A DNA stretch of 64,000 bases from Bacteroides fragilis (GTDB lineage: Bacteria; Bacillota; Clostridia; Lachnospirales; Lachnospiraceae), in assembly GCA_023664485.1 (NCBI GenBank), contig JAMPFK010000005.1, positions 1-64,000 of the forward strand, read 5' to 3'. How positions within the stretch are numbered: the first letter of the stretch is position 1; every line of letters starts with the position of its first letter. This document shows positions 7,728 through 18,100 of this stretch, piece by piece. Made by a program: the position numbers and the translations under genes. Under the pieces are notes generated by a model that did no database searches, was not told the DNA's origin, and saw only the letters and a program-made list of their open reading frames with translations.

Positions 7728-9095
7728 ATGAGCAATCGTTACTATGCATGTCTTTCCAGGGAAGTCCGGGAAAGGGACGGCAGACAGCGGGCAGGGCTGG
7801 AATTCGAAATCGTAGAGGAGCGGCGTCTGGAGTGTTTTCTGGATCGGGAAAAAGGAATCAGGCCGGGCGCCGGGAACTATGCGGAAGCTGTTGAGAACTT
7901 CCGGCGGTATGGGGTATCGGACAGGCGTTTCCGGGAAGTAAAAGGTAAATACCTGGGGGAAACGGGTTTTTTATTGCTCACCGTTTATTTCGACAGCATA
8001 GAGTATGCGAGGTATCAGTATGAGAACTGGTACTGCATCGAGCTGGCGGACAGGGAACGCAAAGAAGAGCTGACAGGCAGGGTGTATGACTGTGCGGTGT
8101 ATAGCTGGGGAGAAGCCGACTTCCCTGAAATAAATGCCTGCGGCAGTTTCCTGCCGCGGGACCGCCGGGAGGCGGGAATGCTCCGAAAGCTGTACCAGCC
8201 TTATATCCCGCCGGAAAGCGTATGGGATAACGATAAGGGCCTGCGGACGATCGGTGCGGGAACCGTTTTCGGCGAGGTGTCGTTTTATTATGTGGGGGCG
8301 GCGTTATGCGCTGAAATCCGCGATAACGCGGGCAATCTGGAAGCGTTCTTCGATCTGGGGACGAGAGTTTCCTCGTCCGCCTGGGTAGCGCATCTGCAGA
8401 CGCAGGCCCGGAATTCTCAAAATGCGATTTATGCGGAGCTCAGAAATATCGGACCGGGAAACCGGGTAACGATCTTCATTTCTCATTGGCATATGGATCA
8501 TTGTAACGCGCTTGGCGCTTTCTTTCAGAATAATACGCTGTCGGCGAATATCGCGCAGAATACGGAATGGTATGTTCCGGGGAGCGCGCGGCCGAGCTTT
8601 GTAAGCGTGCAGAGTTCCATACCGGCCGCCGCTTTTCATGTGACAGCGGCCGGCATAGCGCAGGGATTCGCGAATGTTGGCGGAAACGCGAATATTCAGT
8701 CGGGCAAGATCAGCTATCATGGAAATCCGCACCCGCATCATCAGGGCGTTTATGCGAGGGTGGCGCTGGCAGGCGGAACGACGGTTTTTCTGTCCGGAGA
8801 TACGACCTATGCAGGAATTCCCGCGAATGAAAGAACCAATGGCGGCGCCGGCTATGACTGCCTGCAGGCCTGTCATCATGGCGGGGATTATCATATCGGG
8901 GGACTGAATCTGCCGGCGGAGATTCCCGGCCCGGCGAACGGAGCGATTGCCGTTTATTCGGCGGACGGGCATTATCACGGACATCCCAGCCCCAATACCG
9001 TCAGCCAGTACAGGGCCAGAGGATATCTGCAGCAGAAGGAAGAACAGCTGCAGCTGATGGCGGGACAGGGATTCAATATACTGCATATCAACTGA
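7728..9095 (+). CDS. Metallo-beta-lactamase-fold protein (ComEC-type MBL domain)
   Basis: A 455-residue protein. ATG 7728 is preferred over an upstream in-frame TTG (7707) because GGGGAG lies about 6 nt before it. Residues 1-175 form a domain I do not recognise. The C-terminal half is an MBL hydrolase domain with SHWHMDHCNAL (His253, His255, Asp257, His258), FLSGDTTY (metal-bridging Asp), ACHHGGDYH and a later GHYHGHPS. The pattern is closest to ComEC/Rec2-like or RNase Z-like MBL domains, so a hydrolase of a phosphoester-type substrate is plausible. There is no signal peptide or membrane segment. It is the first gene of the cluster and lies 21 nt before the DUF6603-like gene. Confidence 0.85.
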   Translation: MSNRYYACLSREVRERDGRQRAGLEFEIVEERRLECFLDREKGIRPGAGNYAEAVENFRRYGVSDRRFREVKGKYLGETGFLLLTVYFDSIEYARYQYENWYCIELADRERKEELTGRVYDCAVYSWGEADFPEINACGSFLPRDRREAGMLRKLYQPYIPPESVWDNDKGLRTIGAGTVFGEVSFYYVGAALCAEIRDNAGNLEAFFDLGTRVSSSAWVAHLQTQARNSQNAIYAELRNIGPGNRVTIFISHWHMDHCNALGAFFQNNTLSANIAQNTEWYVPGSARPSFVSVQSSIPAAAFHVTAAGIAQGFANVGGNANIQSGKISYHGNPHPHHQGVYARVALAGGTTVFLSGDTTYAGIPANERTNGGAGYDCLQACHHGGDYHIGGLNLPAEIPGPANGAIAVYSADGHYHGHPSPNTVSQYRARGYLQQKEEQLQLMAGQGFNILHIN

Positions 9096-9116
9096 ACGGA
9101 AAAGATCGGAGGCTTT

Positions 9117-12100
9117 ATGGAGATCAGCGCGATTGCCCATACCGTGGAACAGAATATAAGGGAAGGCGGACGGTTCACTTTCAGCGATGAGACGGTGGGC
9201 GTGCCCTTTCTGATGCTTTTGTTCGGCGCCCGCATGGGGCAGGCCCGCTCGTTCGAGCTCACCGGGCTGGTTTATTCCCTGGAAAATGATATTTTCAGGA
9301 TGAAAGGGGACGGGACGCTGCCAGACGGTATGCAGTATGAACTGGAGCTGGTATTTTCCAAAGACGGGAGCGGCGTTCTGCAGGTGGAAATGCCCGGCCA
9401 GATGATCCTGCCGGAATTTGCCGGCGCATCTTTAGCGTGCCGGTGCGCTTATTGCGAGGAAGAGGGGGCCTGGAACGTCACGTTCCTATCGTCCGGCGTC
9501 CTGCGGCTGGAGGATCTGATGAACGGCGCCATTTCTTTTCTCGGGACAGCGATTCCCCCCGGCGCATTCGGCGGGGCCGGAAAGATTTCCGATTTCTGTT
9601 TCCGATATGAACTTCCTTTTGAGGAGACGGAAGAAGTTTCCTGCGATATGTGGGAATCGGACGATTACCCGGACTATAACAGGAAAAAATATGTTTCTCT
9701 TTCTTTCGGCACGGATCTTGCGCTGGATCTGTCCGCGGTTTTTGAAGGGGGAAATCATACGGGGCTTACGATAACGTCCTTTTTGATCGAAAAGTTCGGC
9801 GGCGTCTATGGATTTGCCTTTGAGGGAAATCTCTGTATATGGGATTTTCAGATGCCCTTCCATATCAGGTATGATGGCGCGGCCTGGATGCTGAGCACGT
9901 TTTCAGATGATAAAAGCGTATTCGCGATTCCATCTGTGAACCGGCTCGGAGAGATCGCAGGGATCGGGAACCTGAATCTGCCGGAAAGTTTCAGCAGTCT
10001 CAGTAATTTTGTATGTGAGAACATCGAGTTGTCCGTTTCTTCCGATTTTAAGACATTATATTCCTTCGGCGTCGTGATTGCTAACCGGAACGTGTGGCGG
10101 CTTGCCGATAAACCGGATATCCATATAACGAATCTGAAAGCCGGCTTTACCAGAGAAGGCGCTGGTTCGACGGTGTTCATTGCCGGGGATTTCGTGCTGG
10201 CAGACTGGAAGCTTGTGCTGGCAGGAGCTTATCATACGGAGAACGGCTGGATATTCCGGTGCTTCCTTTCCTGGATGGATGTCGAGTCCACGGATATCAG
10301 TGGAATTTTCCGGAAGCTCTGTTCTTTTGCCGGTCTGGGAGAAATTCCGTTTTCTCTGCCGGATCTGCCTTTTCAGGGAGCGGAACTGGAATACCGTATG
10401 AAAACAAAGCAATTTTCTGCCAGAATGCAGATCGGCAGGATGCGGGGAGAGTTTGCTTTTGATTTTTCGCAGGATACATCCTGGCGGGTCGATTTGGCGG
10501 TCGATTATATCTTTCAGCTTTCTGCGCTTCCGCTGGTGGGAAGCGATCTGCATCTTCTGGATGGAGCGGCGATTAAGGATATCGAGCTGAAAGCAGATGC
10601 GGCGGGAAGCGTCCTGAACCTGAATTTTGCCGGGAAGCCGATGCAGTTAAAGCTTTCGGCAAAAGAGCGGAAAAGAGAGGATGCGCGGAGCGGGGAGAAT
10701 GCACAAAAAGAGGGCGCGGCGCCTGTGACGGCGAAGAAGGAAGTTTCCGGAAGCTTTCTCTGGTTCCCGCTGGAAAAACGTTTTTCCGTTCTTACAATCC
10801 ATCGGCTGGGACTGGGATTTGACGGCGGAAAAATCGCTTTCGCCTTCGATGCGGAGCTGGCTTCTGATGCGTTTGCGCTGTCATTGGACGGGCTGTCTGC
10901 CGCGATAACGGTTTCGGAAAAAGCGGAGGCTTCCTTCCATCTATCGGGCTTAACCGTCGGATTTCAGAATCCGTCTTTGCAGATCCGCGGCGGATTCCGG
11001 CATATTGTTTCCGGCAATGTCTCGCATTACGACGGTACGCTGCTTATTTCGACAAAGGGATTGTCCATTCTGGCCGTGGGCTCCTGTTCCGGGAATTCTT
11101 TTCTGGCATACGGCATGCTGAAAACGAAGCCCGGCGGGCCCCCGGCCTTCTCCATAACCGGCCTGGCCGTAGGATTTGGCTGTCAGCAGTATTTTGCGCT
11201 TCCCGATATCACGCAGGTAGCGGAGCATCCACTGGTGAGGGCGGCGGTCGAACCGTCTTTTTCGGCGGGGCAGCTTTTGGATGGCCTGCGAAGCAGGATA
11301 AAGACGATGCCCGGTCAGAATTTTCTGGCGGCAGGCGTCAGTTTCCTGTCGTTCGGCATGTTTTCCTCGTTTGCGCTGCTGACGGTTTCTTTCGGGCAGC
11401 ATCTGGAGGCGGCGCTGCTCGGCATCAGCAGGATGACGGTTCCGCCGATGACCGAAAAGAATCCGATCGCCAAAGCCGATCTTGCGCTGAAAGCGGCCTT
11501 TCTGCCGGAAGCGGGGGTATTTTCCGTAGAAGCGCAGCTGATGCCTGATTCCTTCATTTTTTCTGCGGACTGCCGGCTGACAGGCGGATTTGCGCTCTGT
11601 ATCTGGTTTGGCGGCGGGCATGAGGGCGATTTTGTCATCACGATGGGCGGCTATCGGCGGGGATATCATAAGCCTGCCCATTATCCCGATGTACCGCGCC
11701 TTGGGTTTCGCTGGAATGTGACGTCCGGGCTTGCTTTGAGCGGGGAGCTGTATTTTGCGCTGACCCCGTCCGCCATATGTGCCGGCGGCAGACTGGACGC
11801 GGTCTATACGATGGGCATGCTGCGGGCATGGTTCACGGCATATGCCGATTTTGAGACAGGCTGGAAACCTTTCTATTATGACATCGGCATCGGTGTCAGC
11901 CTTGGATTTTCCGTTACTCTGGATTTCTGGCTTTTTTCCAGGACCTTCACGCTGGAGATGTCGGCGGACCTGCATATTTGGGGGCCGGAGTTCAGCGGGA
12001 AAGCGAAGGTAAAGTGGTGGGTCATATCGTTTACTATTTCCTTCGGCGCGGATGCGGAGCGCGTCGATAAGATCAGCTGGCAGGAATTCCGGAAAAGCTT

Positions 12101-12881
12101 TCTGGAGGACGCCGGCAGGAACCGGGCGGCGGGCAGTGTGCAAAGAGAAGCCGCGCAGGAAAACGGTATCGTTTCGATTCAGGCGTCGGCGGGCGTTATC
12201 GGAAAGCTCGCGGAAGTGGAAGTCATCCAGGGAGATACGCTCAAGCTGGATATCGAATCGCTGATCCCGGTGGATTCCGTATCTTTGAACGGCGCTGAGG
12301 CGGCAGGGAGCGTAAACGGCGGGAAGTTGGGCGTTTTGCCGATGGGAGAGAACAGCAGCCTTTGTTCGGAGCTTGCCATTACCATTACCGACGGCCTTCT
12401 TCACGCGGCGTTGTCACGGACGACGGCGGCGGGCCGGCAGATCATGGAAGGTACGGACGGCTATCTGCCGGAAGAGATCCGGCGCAATGTCCCGAAGGCC
12501 ATGTGGGCGAAAAAGAAAAAGAACGGCCGCGCGGGGGAAAGCGGGCTGATCGGCAATGCTTTAACAGGCATTTCTATCAGGATAATGCCAGCGGGCTGCA
12601 GGATGTTCCCGGCGGGTTGTTTTCTGACGCTGGATATGCTGGCGGATTTTCAGAAAATAACAAAAACGTATGTCTTTACATCCGTGTGGAAAGTGGAAGC
12701 GGCGGGAAGGGACACCGGTTTTTCCCAATTAAAACAAAAGGCCCCCGATATTCCGAAGAAAGCGGGCGATCTGGCGGAGGAAATGGAAAAATTCGGATTT
12801 GCGTTTGATTTTATGATTGGTATAGAGACGATGGCGGACAATGCGGAGAGCCTTTTCGATGAGGAGTTTGCGCTTCTGTAA
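9117..12881 (+). CDS. Giant beta-rich DUF6603-like protein
   Basis: A 1254-residue protein with CGGAGG before the ATG. It is made of alternating short amphipathic beta strands throughout, with no signal peptide or transmembrane helix. Residues about 820-980 hold the most recognisable block: GGHEGDFVITMGGYRRGY, HYPDVPRLGFRWNV, YFALTPSAICAGGRLDA, MLRAWFTAYADFETGWKPF, FTLEMSADLHIWGP. I recall this pattern from the DUF6603 family of large uncharacterised bacterial proteins. An acidic/basic low-complexity insert (about 518-545) separates two beta-rich halves. No enzymatic motif is seen. Its regular strands suggest a beta-solenoid or barrel-like scaffold. The function is unknown and the cytoplasmic location is inferred from the lack of an export signal. 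Confidence 0.7.
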   Translation: MEISAIAHTVEQNIREGGRFTFSDETVGVPFLMLLFGARMGQARSFELTGLVYSLENDIFRMKGDGTLPDGMQYELELVFSKDGSGVLQVEMPGQMILPEFAGASLACRCAYCEEEGAWNVTFLSSGVLRLEDLMNGAISFLGTAIPPGAFGGAGKISDFCFRYELPFEETEEVSCDMWESDDYPDYNRKKYVSLSFGTDLALDLSAVFEGGNHTGLTITSFLIEKFGGVYGFAFEGNLCIWDFQMPFHIRYDGAAWMLSTFSDDKSVFAIPSVNRLGEIAGIGNLNLPESFSSLSNFVCENIELSVSSDFKTLYSFGVVIANRNVWRLADKPDIHITNLKAGFTREGAGSTVFIAGDFVLADWKLVLAGAYHTENGWIFRCFLSWMDVESTDISGIFRKLCSFAGLGEIPFSLPDLPFQGAELEYRMKTKQFSARMQIGRMRGEFAFDFSQDTSWRVDLAVDYIFQLSALPLVGSDLHLLDGAAIKDIELKADAAGSVLNLNFAGKPMQLKLSAKERKREDARSGENAQKEGAAPVTAKKEVSGSFLWFPLEKRFSVLTIHRLGLGFDGGKIAFAFDAELASDAFALSLDGLSAAITVSEKAEASFHLSGLTVGFQNPSLQIRGGFRHIVSGNVSHYDGTLLISTKGLSILAVGSCSGNSFLAYGMLKTKPGGPPAFSITGLAVGFGCQQYFALPDITQVAEHPLVRAAVEPSFSAGQLLDGLRSRIKTMPGQNFLAAGVSFLSFGMFSSFALLTVSFGQHLEAALLGISRMTVPPMTEKNPIAKADLALKAAFLPEAGVFSVEAQLMPDSFIFSADCRLTGGFALCIWFGGGHEGDFVITMGGYRRGYHKPAHYPDVPRLGFRWNVTSGLALSGELYFALTPSAICAGGRLDAVYTMGMLRAWFTAYADFETGWKPFYYDIGIGVSLGFSVTLDFWLFSRTFTLEMSADLHIWGPEFSGKAKVKWWVISFTISFGADAERVDKISWQEFRKSFLEDAGRNRAAGSVQREAAQENGIVSIQASAGVIGKLAEVEVIQGDTLKLDIESLIPVDSVSLNGAEAAGSVNGGKLGVLPMGENSSLCSELAITITDGLLHAALSRTTAAGRQIMEGTDGYLPEEIRRNVPKAMWAKKKKNGRAGESGLIGNALTGISIRIMPAGCRMFPAGCFLTLDMLADFQKITKTYVFTSVWKVEAAGRDTGFSQLKQKAPDIPKKAGDLAEEMEKFGFAFDFMIGIETMADNAESLFDEEFALL

Positions 12882-12921
12882 ATTCAGACGGCCTTATGGG
12901 AGGCAGGGGGGAGGAAATGAG

Positions 12922-14247
12922 ATGGCTATGGGGGAAAATAAGAGGATGCCGGTAGAATTTGGAGACGAAGATTATGGCATGAAATTCATAGAGAAGCTGG
13001 AGCCGCTCCTGCCGGGAGGCCGCGTCCATATCGATGCGGAGCAGAAGGTGCAGATCACGGAGGCCGACGGAACGGTGACGAAGGATATGTTCCGCGCATC
13101 GAAGGATTTCTATGTGCTTTCCCGCGCTTTTACGATGGATCCGGCGGATGTCTGTTCCGTTTCGCCGATGGATCAGGCGGGCGGCAATTTCTCAGACGAG
13201 CTTCCGCATATCACACTGTTGAACAAAACGCTTCCCTGGGAGTATCAGACGGCATCGGGCGAGCCGTGGCTGGCCCTGCTTGCGCTGGAGGAGACGGAAT
13301 ACGAGGAAAAGGATATTACGATCGCCGAATTGAAGAGCGGAAAAGAAAGAGACGTTTATTTTCCGGTCCAGGCACAGCCGAAGGAATATCTGGAGAGCGA
13401 CGGCGACCTGTGCCATGTCATCGATCTGGATAAACGGCTGTTCTGTAAGATCGCGCCGCGAAGGGGCGAACGCGCGCTGCTTACACACGCAAAGCTTCTC
13501 GACCTGCTGCAAAAGACGGATGAGGCGACGCGGAAGGACGGTTATTTTTCGACGGTTATCGGAAACCGTTTCGTGCCCTCTGCGGCTTTGGATACGGTAA
13601 AGAGCACGATGCACCTGGTTTCCATGTTCGGCTACGACGATCCCGGCGTGATTTCCACGGACTGCTCAAAATTCCGGCTCGTATCCCTGTATCGGTGGAG
13701 CGTTTTCTCCAAAAGCGGCGAAGAGGCCGGGTTCACGGCGCTGGCGCAGGAAATCGACAGCGGCGTCCTGCGGATCGATGTGCAAAACGAATGTCTCGGC
13801 CATGGATATGTGCCGAAACGGCATCTTTTCCGGAGCGGGGAGAGCACGGTTTCTTTTTACAGAGGGCCGCTTGCGCCGTACCCGGTTCCCGCCATCGAAG
13901 CTTTTGCGGGCCTGGAGAATGCGCCCGCTTCGGCTGACGGCGCGCTGCTCTTTGACAGGGACAAGGCGGTGTTTGATGCTTCCTACAGCACGGCGTGGCA
14001 GACCGGGCGGCTGTTGACGCTGCGGAACAAAGCGGTTGCCTCAGCTATTGCGAAATGGCGTAAAAACGTGGAAGCGGCGTTCAGAAAATACGATGCGGCC
14101 GGGTTCCTCGGCACGAAGCTGCGGGAGCGTTATTCTCCCGGCAGTCTGGCGGAGCAGGCTGCTGCGGCGTTTCCTGAAGCGTTTGCGAAGCCTGCCGGAG
14201 AGGAAGACGGGGAACAGGGCGGACGGCATTTGGAGGTTGACGGATGA
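12922..14247 (+). CDS. Uncharacterised cluster protein (DPADV/LPHITL/PWLALL family)
   Basis: A 441-residue protein. ATG 12922 is chosen because GGGGGGAGG lies about 7 nt upstream, although the open frame extends back into the previous gene. Conserved-looking blocks are DPADVCSVSP (from residue 73), NFSDELPHITLLNKTLPWE (about 91-109), PWLALLALEE, a VIGNRFVP segment, VSLYRWSVFS, VSFYRGPLAPYP and FDASYSTAWQTGRLLTLRNK. I recall similar phrases in unannotated proteins of actinobacteria and proteobacteria encoded near DUF6603 genes; this is unverified. There is no catalytic signature, signal peptide or membrane helix. The stop overlaps the next start by 4 nt (ATGA), so the pair is probably translationally coupled and may be a split form of one functional unit. 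Confidence 0.7.
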   Translation: MAMGENKRMPVEFGDEDYGMKFIEKLEPLLPGGRVHIDAEQKVQITEADGTVTKDMFRASKDFYVLSRAFTMDPADVCSVSPMDQAGGNFSDELPHITLLNKTLPWEYQTASGEPWLALLALEETEYEEKDITIAELKSGKERDVYFPVQAQPKEYLESDGDLCHVIDLDKRLFCKIAPRRGERALLTHAKLLDLLQKTDEATRKDGYFSTVIGNRFVPSAALDTVKSTMHLVSMFGYDDPGVISTDCSKFRLVSLYRWSVFSKSGEEAGFTALAQEIDSGVLRIDVQNECLGHGYVPKRHLFRSGESTVSFYRGPLAPYPVPAIEAFAGLENAPASADGALLFDRDKAVFDASYSTAWQTGRLLTLRNKAVASAIAKWRKNVEAAFRKYDAAGFLGTKLRERYSPGSLAEQAAAAFPEAFAKPAGEEDGEQGGRHLEVDG

Positions 14248-15110
14248 AACGATGGGAGCATGATTTTTCGGTTATCGATACATGGAATGCTTTCCGGGAA
14301 AAGGAAATGCGGGGGAAACTGGCGGAGAAAAGCGCGGTGGAGAGCTTCCCGTTACTGTACCCGGAGGAGATACGGGAATGGATCTCGCAGCTGAAATTAT
14401 TGAAGGGGGCGCCGCTTTCTGTGCTGGTGGGGGATGAGAAACAGCTTCCGCCGGAGAGCATCCGCTTTTTTTATCTGGACGGAAACTGGACGGATCAGAT
14501 GATAAACGGCGCCCTCAGCATCGGCGCAGGGAGTGAAAAGGGAAAAAGCATAAACCGCTTTTTTCTTGCGGATTTTCACCTGTTTGGCAGGCGGAACATC
14601 CATCAGCCGAGAAAAAGCTGTATCCATAAGAACCAGCTGCAGTTCTACCGGCAGAATGCAGGCGCTTTGGAGGAGGACGGGCAGATTACCGGCTTTCTTC
14701 TGCGTTCGAGGCTCGTCAGGCTCTGGAAGGGCTTAGAGAGCAGCGCTGTGGACAAGACAGGGGCGAAGCTGGATATCCTTCGTATGGAGCAGCTTTCGGG
14801 GGAGATCATGCTCTGCCTCTATCAGGGAGAACTCGCGAAACTGCAGATCCGGGAACCGAAAGAAGGGCTGCGATTTGGCGCGCCGGAAAACGACAGGACG
14901 CTCCGGGTCCGCGATGTGAAGAATGGAAACGAAGGCAGGCCGCTTCCCGGGAGAACGGTCAGTATACGGGCCGACGACTGCGGGCGCGCGGATATCCTGG
15001 CGCTCGCGGAGGATTTCCAAAAGGAGCTCGGCGTTTTGGAGTTTACCTCGGCGGAGCTCGCGATGGAGCTGATCATAGCGCCCGGCATTGCCGAATTTGA
15101 CCGGAGATAG
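14244..15110 (+). CDS. Uncharacterised cluster protein (LPPESIRFFYLD family)
   Basis: A 288-residue protein starting inside the stop codon of the previous gene (ATGA overlap). The best marker is LPPESIRFFYLDGNW (from residue 68), followed by DQMINGALSIGAG. I associate this block with the same set of uncharacterised families as its neighbours, from memory only. It has a mixed alpha/beta composition with no membrane segment or export signal. The tight coupling to the 441-residue gene suggests equimolar production and a stable complex. No function can be assigned. Confidence 0.65.
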   Translation: MKRWEHDFSVIDTWNAFREKEMRGKLAEKSAVESFPLLYPEEIREWISQLKLLKGAPLSVLVGDEKQLPPESIRFFYLDGNWTDQMINGALSIGAGSEKGKSINRFFLADFHLFGRRNIHQPRKSCIHKNQLQFYRQNAGALEEDGQITGFLLRSRLVRLWKGLESSAVDKTGAKLDILRMEQLSGEIMLCLYQGELAKLQIREPKEGLRFGAPENDRTLRVRDVKNGNEGRPLPGRTVSIRADDCGRADILALAEDFQKELGVLEFTSAELAMELIIAPGIAEFDRR

Positions 15111-15126
15111 AGATGGGGAGGGGCCA

Positions 15127-18100
15127 ATGGGAAACAGACCGCTTTTGATACCGTTTCGGACGGAAAGTTATGTGACGAATGACCAGAACACGCCGGATAA
15201 GATGTGCGCACGCATTTCGCCCGATTACGCGCAGGTGGAGTATGATTCCCGTCTGGGCGGGAATATGGAGCCGTCCCCGTTTACGGTGCGCCCGCCTCTT
15301 CCGGCAGGCGTCCATCTGCATTTTATCCTGCCGGAGTGTTTCCGGCAGGCGCGCCAGAAGAAGGAAGCGGCGGGAAGTGCCTGGAAATATGCTGAAGCCC
15401 CCGACAGATGGGTGGTGACGCGCCTGATTATGGACGGAGAACACAGGATTTCCAACGGGAGCTTTATCGTGGAGAGCAACTATATCGGGCTTGACAATAA
15501 CGACAGTGTGGCGATTCCCTGTCTGGAAGACCCGGCGGTCAGCCATCGGTTCCTGGGGCGGGCCTATGCGTATGGAAAAGGTGGAAAGGGAACAGGCGGA
15601 TATCTGGACAGCTTGACGGCGATGGGCGCCGGAAATCCTTATTTCGCGGCATACTATCCCGACTGCCGCAGCGTTTTCGGATTCTACGACGATATGGCAG
15701 GGGTGGAAGAAGGATGCGACGTCACTTATTTTATCAACGGCTATTTCTCCGATAAGACGAAGGATCCGCTGTATCATGCCACACAACAGAATTTCCGGCA
15801 GATTCTGCAGGAGCTTGGACTGGAAGTGAAGGCGGAGGCGTTTTATGCCGACGGGATCGTCCTGTTCAGCGAAGTCTGCCATATCCGCTGGGACGGATAC
15901 CGGGGACGGTATCCCGATGCGAGGCCCGCTGGCGAGGTTCGGTGCGGCCTGGGAAATACTTCTGCAGAGGTGGTATCGGCGATCATTGCCGGGAGCGGTA
16001 AAGATGGATATGAGAAGGATAAGGAAAGGCTTTTTAATGCCCTGCAATATGAGATGGCGGACGAATTGGAGGAGATAGACGGCATCGCCTGTACCGAGGA
16101 CGCGATTCATGCGCAGACCTTTTTCGCCGGGGACGGCGGCAGTATCTGGAAGCTGGATTACGAGGAAGCCGCGGCGGGAGAGCTTCCGGAGAACGCGGGC
16201 AGGATGTTGGCTGACCTGAACGAAAAATGCAGGCAGTGCGCAGGAAAAAGGGATGAAATCGCCTATTGGAAGGACAATGCCTATGCGGCATGGTACTCCT
16301 ATATGCTGCAGTACGAGGGAACCGCTTCGGAAAGCCCGGCGAGAGAGGAAATGCGAAAAGAGATTTTCCGGATTTGTGAAGAAGTGATTCCGGCGCTGGA
16401 AAGGGAACTCGCACAGCAAAAGAAGGAAGCGGACGACAGCCTTGCCGGCCTGCGGACGGCGCTCGCCGGGTCGGGAGCCGAACTGACACAGGCGCCGGAC
16501 GGCGCCTTCCATGAACCGAAAGAGCCTGTGCTGATGCTGTACGGGGACGGCATAAAACGGAACGATGCCTTTGAGGAAGAGAAACCGCTCCTGTGCCAGT
16601 CAGCGCCGATAACGGGCCTTTCCGACGGAACGCATATGCTGAGGAAAGCGGATATCCTGAAATACACGGGCGGAATTCCGGAAATCATTCCTTTTTTCAG
16701 CGATTATCTGATACAGGCCGTATGTCTGGATGAAAAAATGGTGGAAGGCATCGGCGCGGCGGAAAAACTGCCGGGACTCGTCTGTAATAAAAGCGCGCTT
16801 TCCCCGCTGGCATGCCGGACGTTCGAGCAGTCGTGGCAGACCTTTATGCTGGAATGGCGGGTAAAGTTCCATCCTTCCAGAACGCCTGCCCGCAGTACGG
16901 ACGATTCCATGGCGTATTGGCGGTTCGACGGCCTTGACTATGACAATCGGGAGGCGTACAGGGGAAACGCGGTCGTCTATGCAGGCAGAACGATGGTCAC
17001 GCCGCATTCGCTTTACCGTTTCCGGTATACCGCGGCGAAATATATGAAAGAAAGCGGCATGGAGGAAGAGGAAATCGGGAAGATCTTAAAAGGCGTGGAG
17101 GAACTTCCGGTCCTGTCCCAGAATCTTGACGGATTCAACAGCCTGCTGTTATCCCGCATTCGGGCGCTGCAGGCGCCCGTGATCGGAAATGAGGACGATG
17201 AGAAGCTGACGGAGGCCATTTTGAAGGCTTTACCGACAGAAAAGAAGGCCGTGAACGACGCGCTGCCCCATTTCCCGCTCAGGGCGGGACATCTGCGGTT
17301 GGAGAAAGCCAATCTGCTGAGCACCTTCGGGATGATACAGAGCGTCTCTACGAGCCGCGCGCCTTTTCTCTGTTCGGAAGTGCTGGGGGAATATAAGGAC
17401 CCGCGGGAAAATACGGAATATGCTCTGCTCCGGCCGAGAATCATGGGGGAAGCGAGATTTCGCTTTGATTTCGTGTGTGCGGACAATGCCGGCGTCGTTG
17501 CGGAGGCGGCGCCGGATACCTCGCCCATCTGCGGCATGATCATGCCGGAACTGCTCAATTCCAGACTGGTGTTTTATTCCGCGAAGGGAAGCTGTTACGG
17601 CGGGCTCAAAACGGTATACCGTAAGGGAAAACGGCTGGCAAGGTGGATTTCGCCGCCCGGACAGGCGCAGATTCCTTTCGAGGAGATCCCTTTTGAGGAT
17701 GAAAACCTGAAAAAAATGATAGCGTATCTTCTGCAGGATTCAAAGAAGGGGGGAACGGCTTATACGGATCTGCTGCTTCTGATCGGGCAGCAGCTCGACA
17801 GGGCGCTTCCCTCCGGGCTGGATATGGGCGCGGAGCTTCCTTGGATATGGGGGAGGCCGCTTGCAGTTTTCCGGTGCCGGGCGTCGCTGGAGCGCAGGGG
17901 CGGCCTCGCTTACTCTCAGCTCAGGAAGGACTATGCGGAATACGATACGCTGGCGGTGGAGAAAATCAGATTCCCGCTGATGGCGGGCGATATGTCGAGA
18001 GTCCGGTCAGGAATCGTCGGATATTTTGAATCGTTCGACTATGCAAGGCTTTATCCCGCTTACCATGCGGAAGAATTTGCCTCGGATTATATCAGGTTCG

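Noticed and set aside
10950..12404. 484-aa open frame on the - strand
   Set aside because: It lies opposite the DUF6603-like gene, has an Arg/Pro/His-rich composition typical of antisense shadows in GC-rich coding DNA, and no ribosome-binding site.
15073..16512. 479-aa open frame on the - strand
   Set aside because: It is antisense to the 1115-aa gene, with low-complexity shadow composition and no recognised motif.
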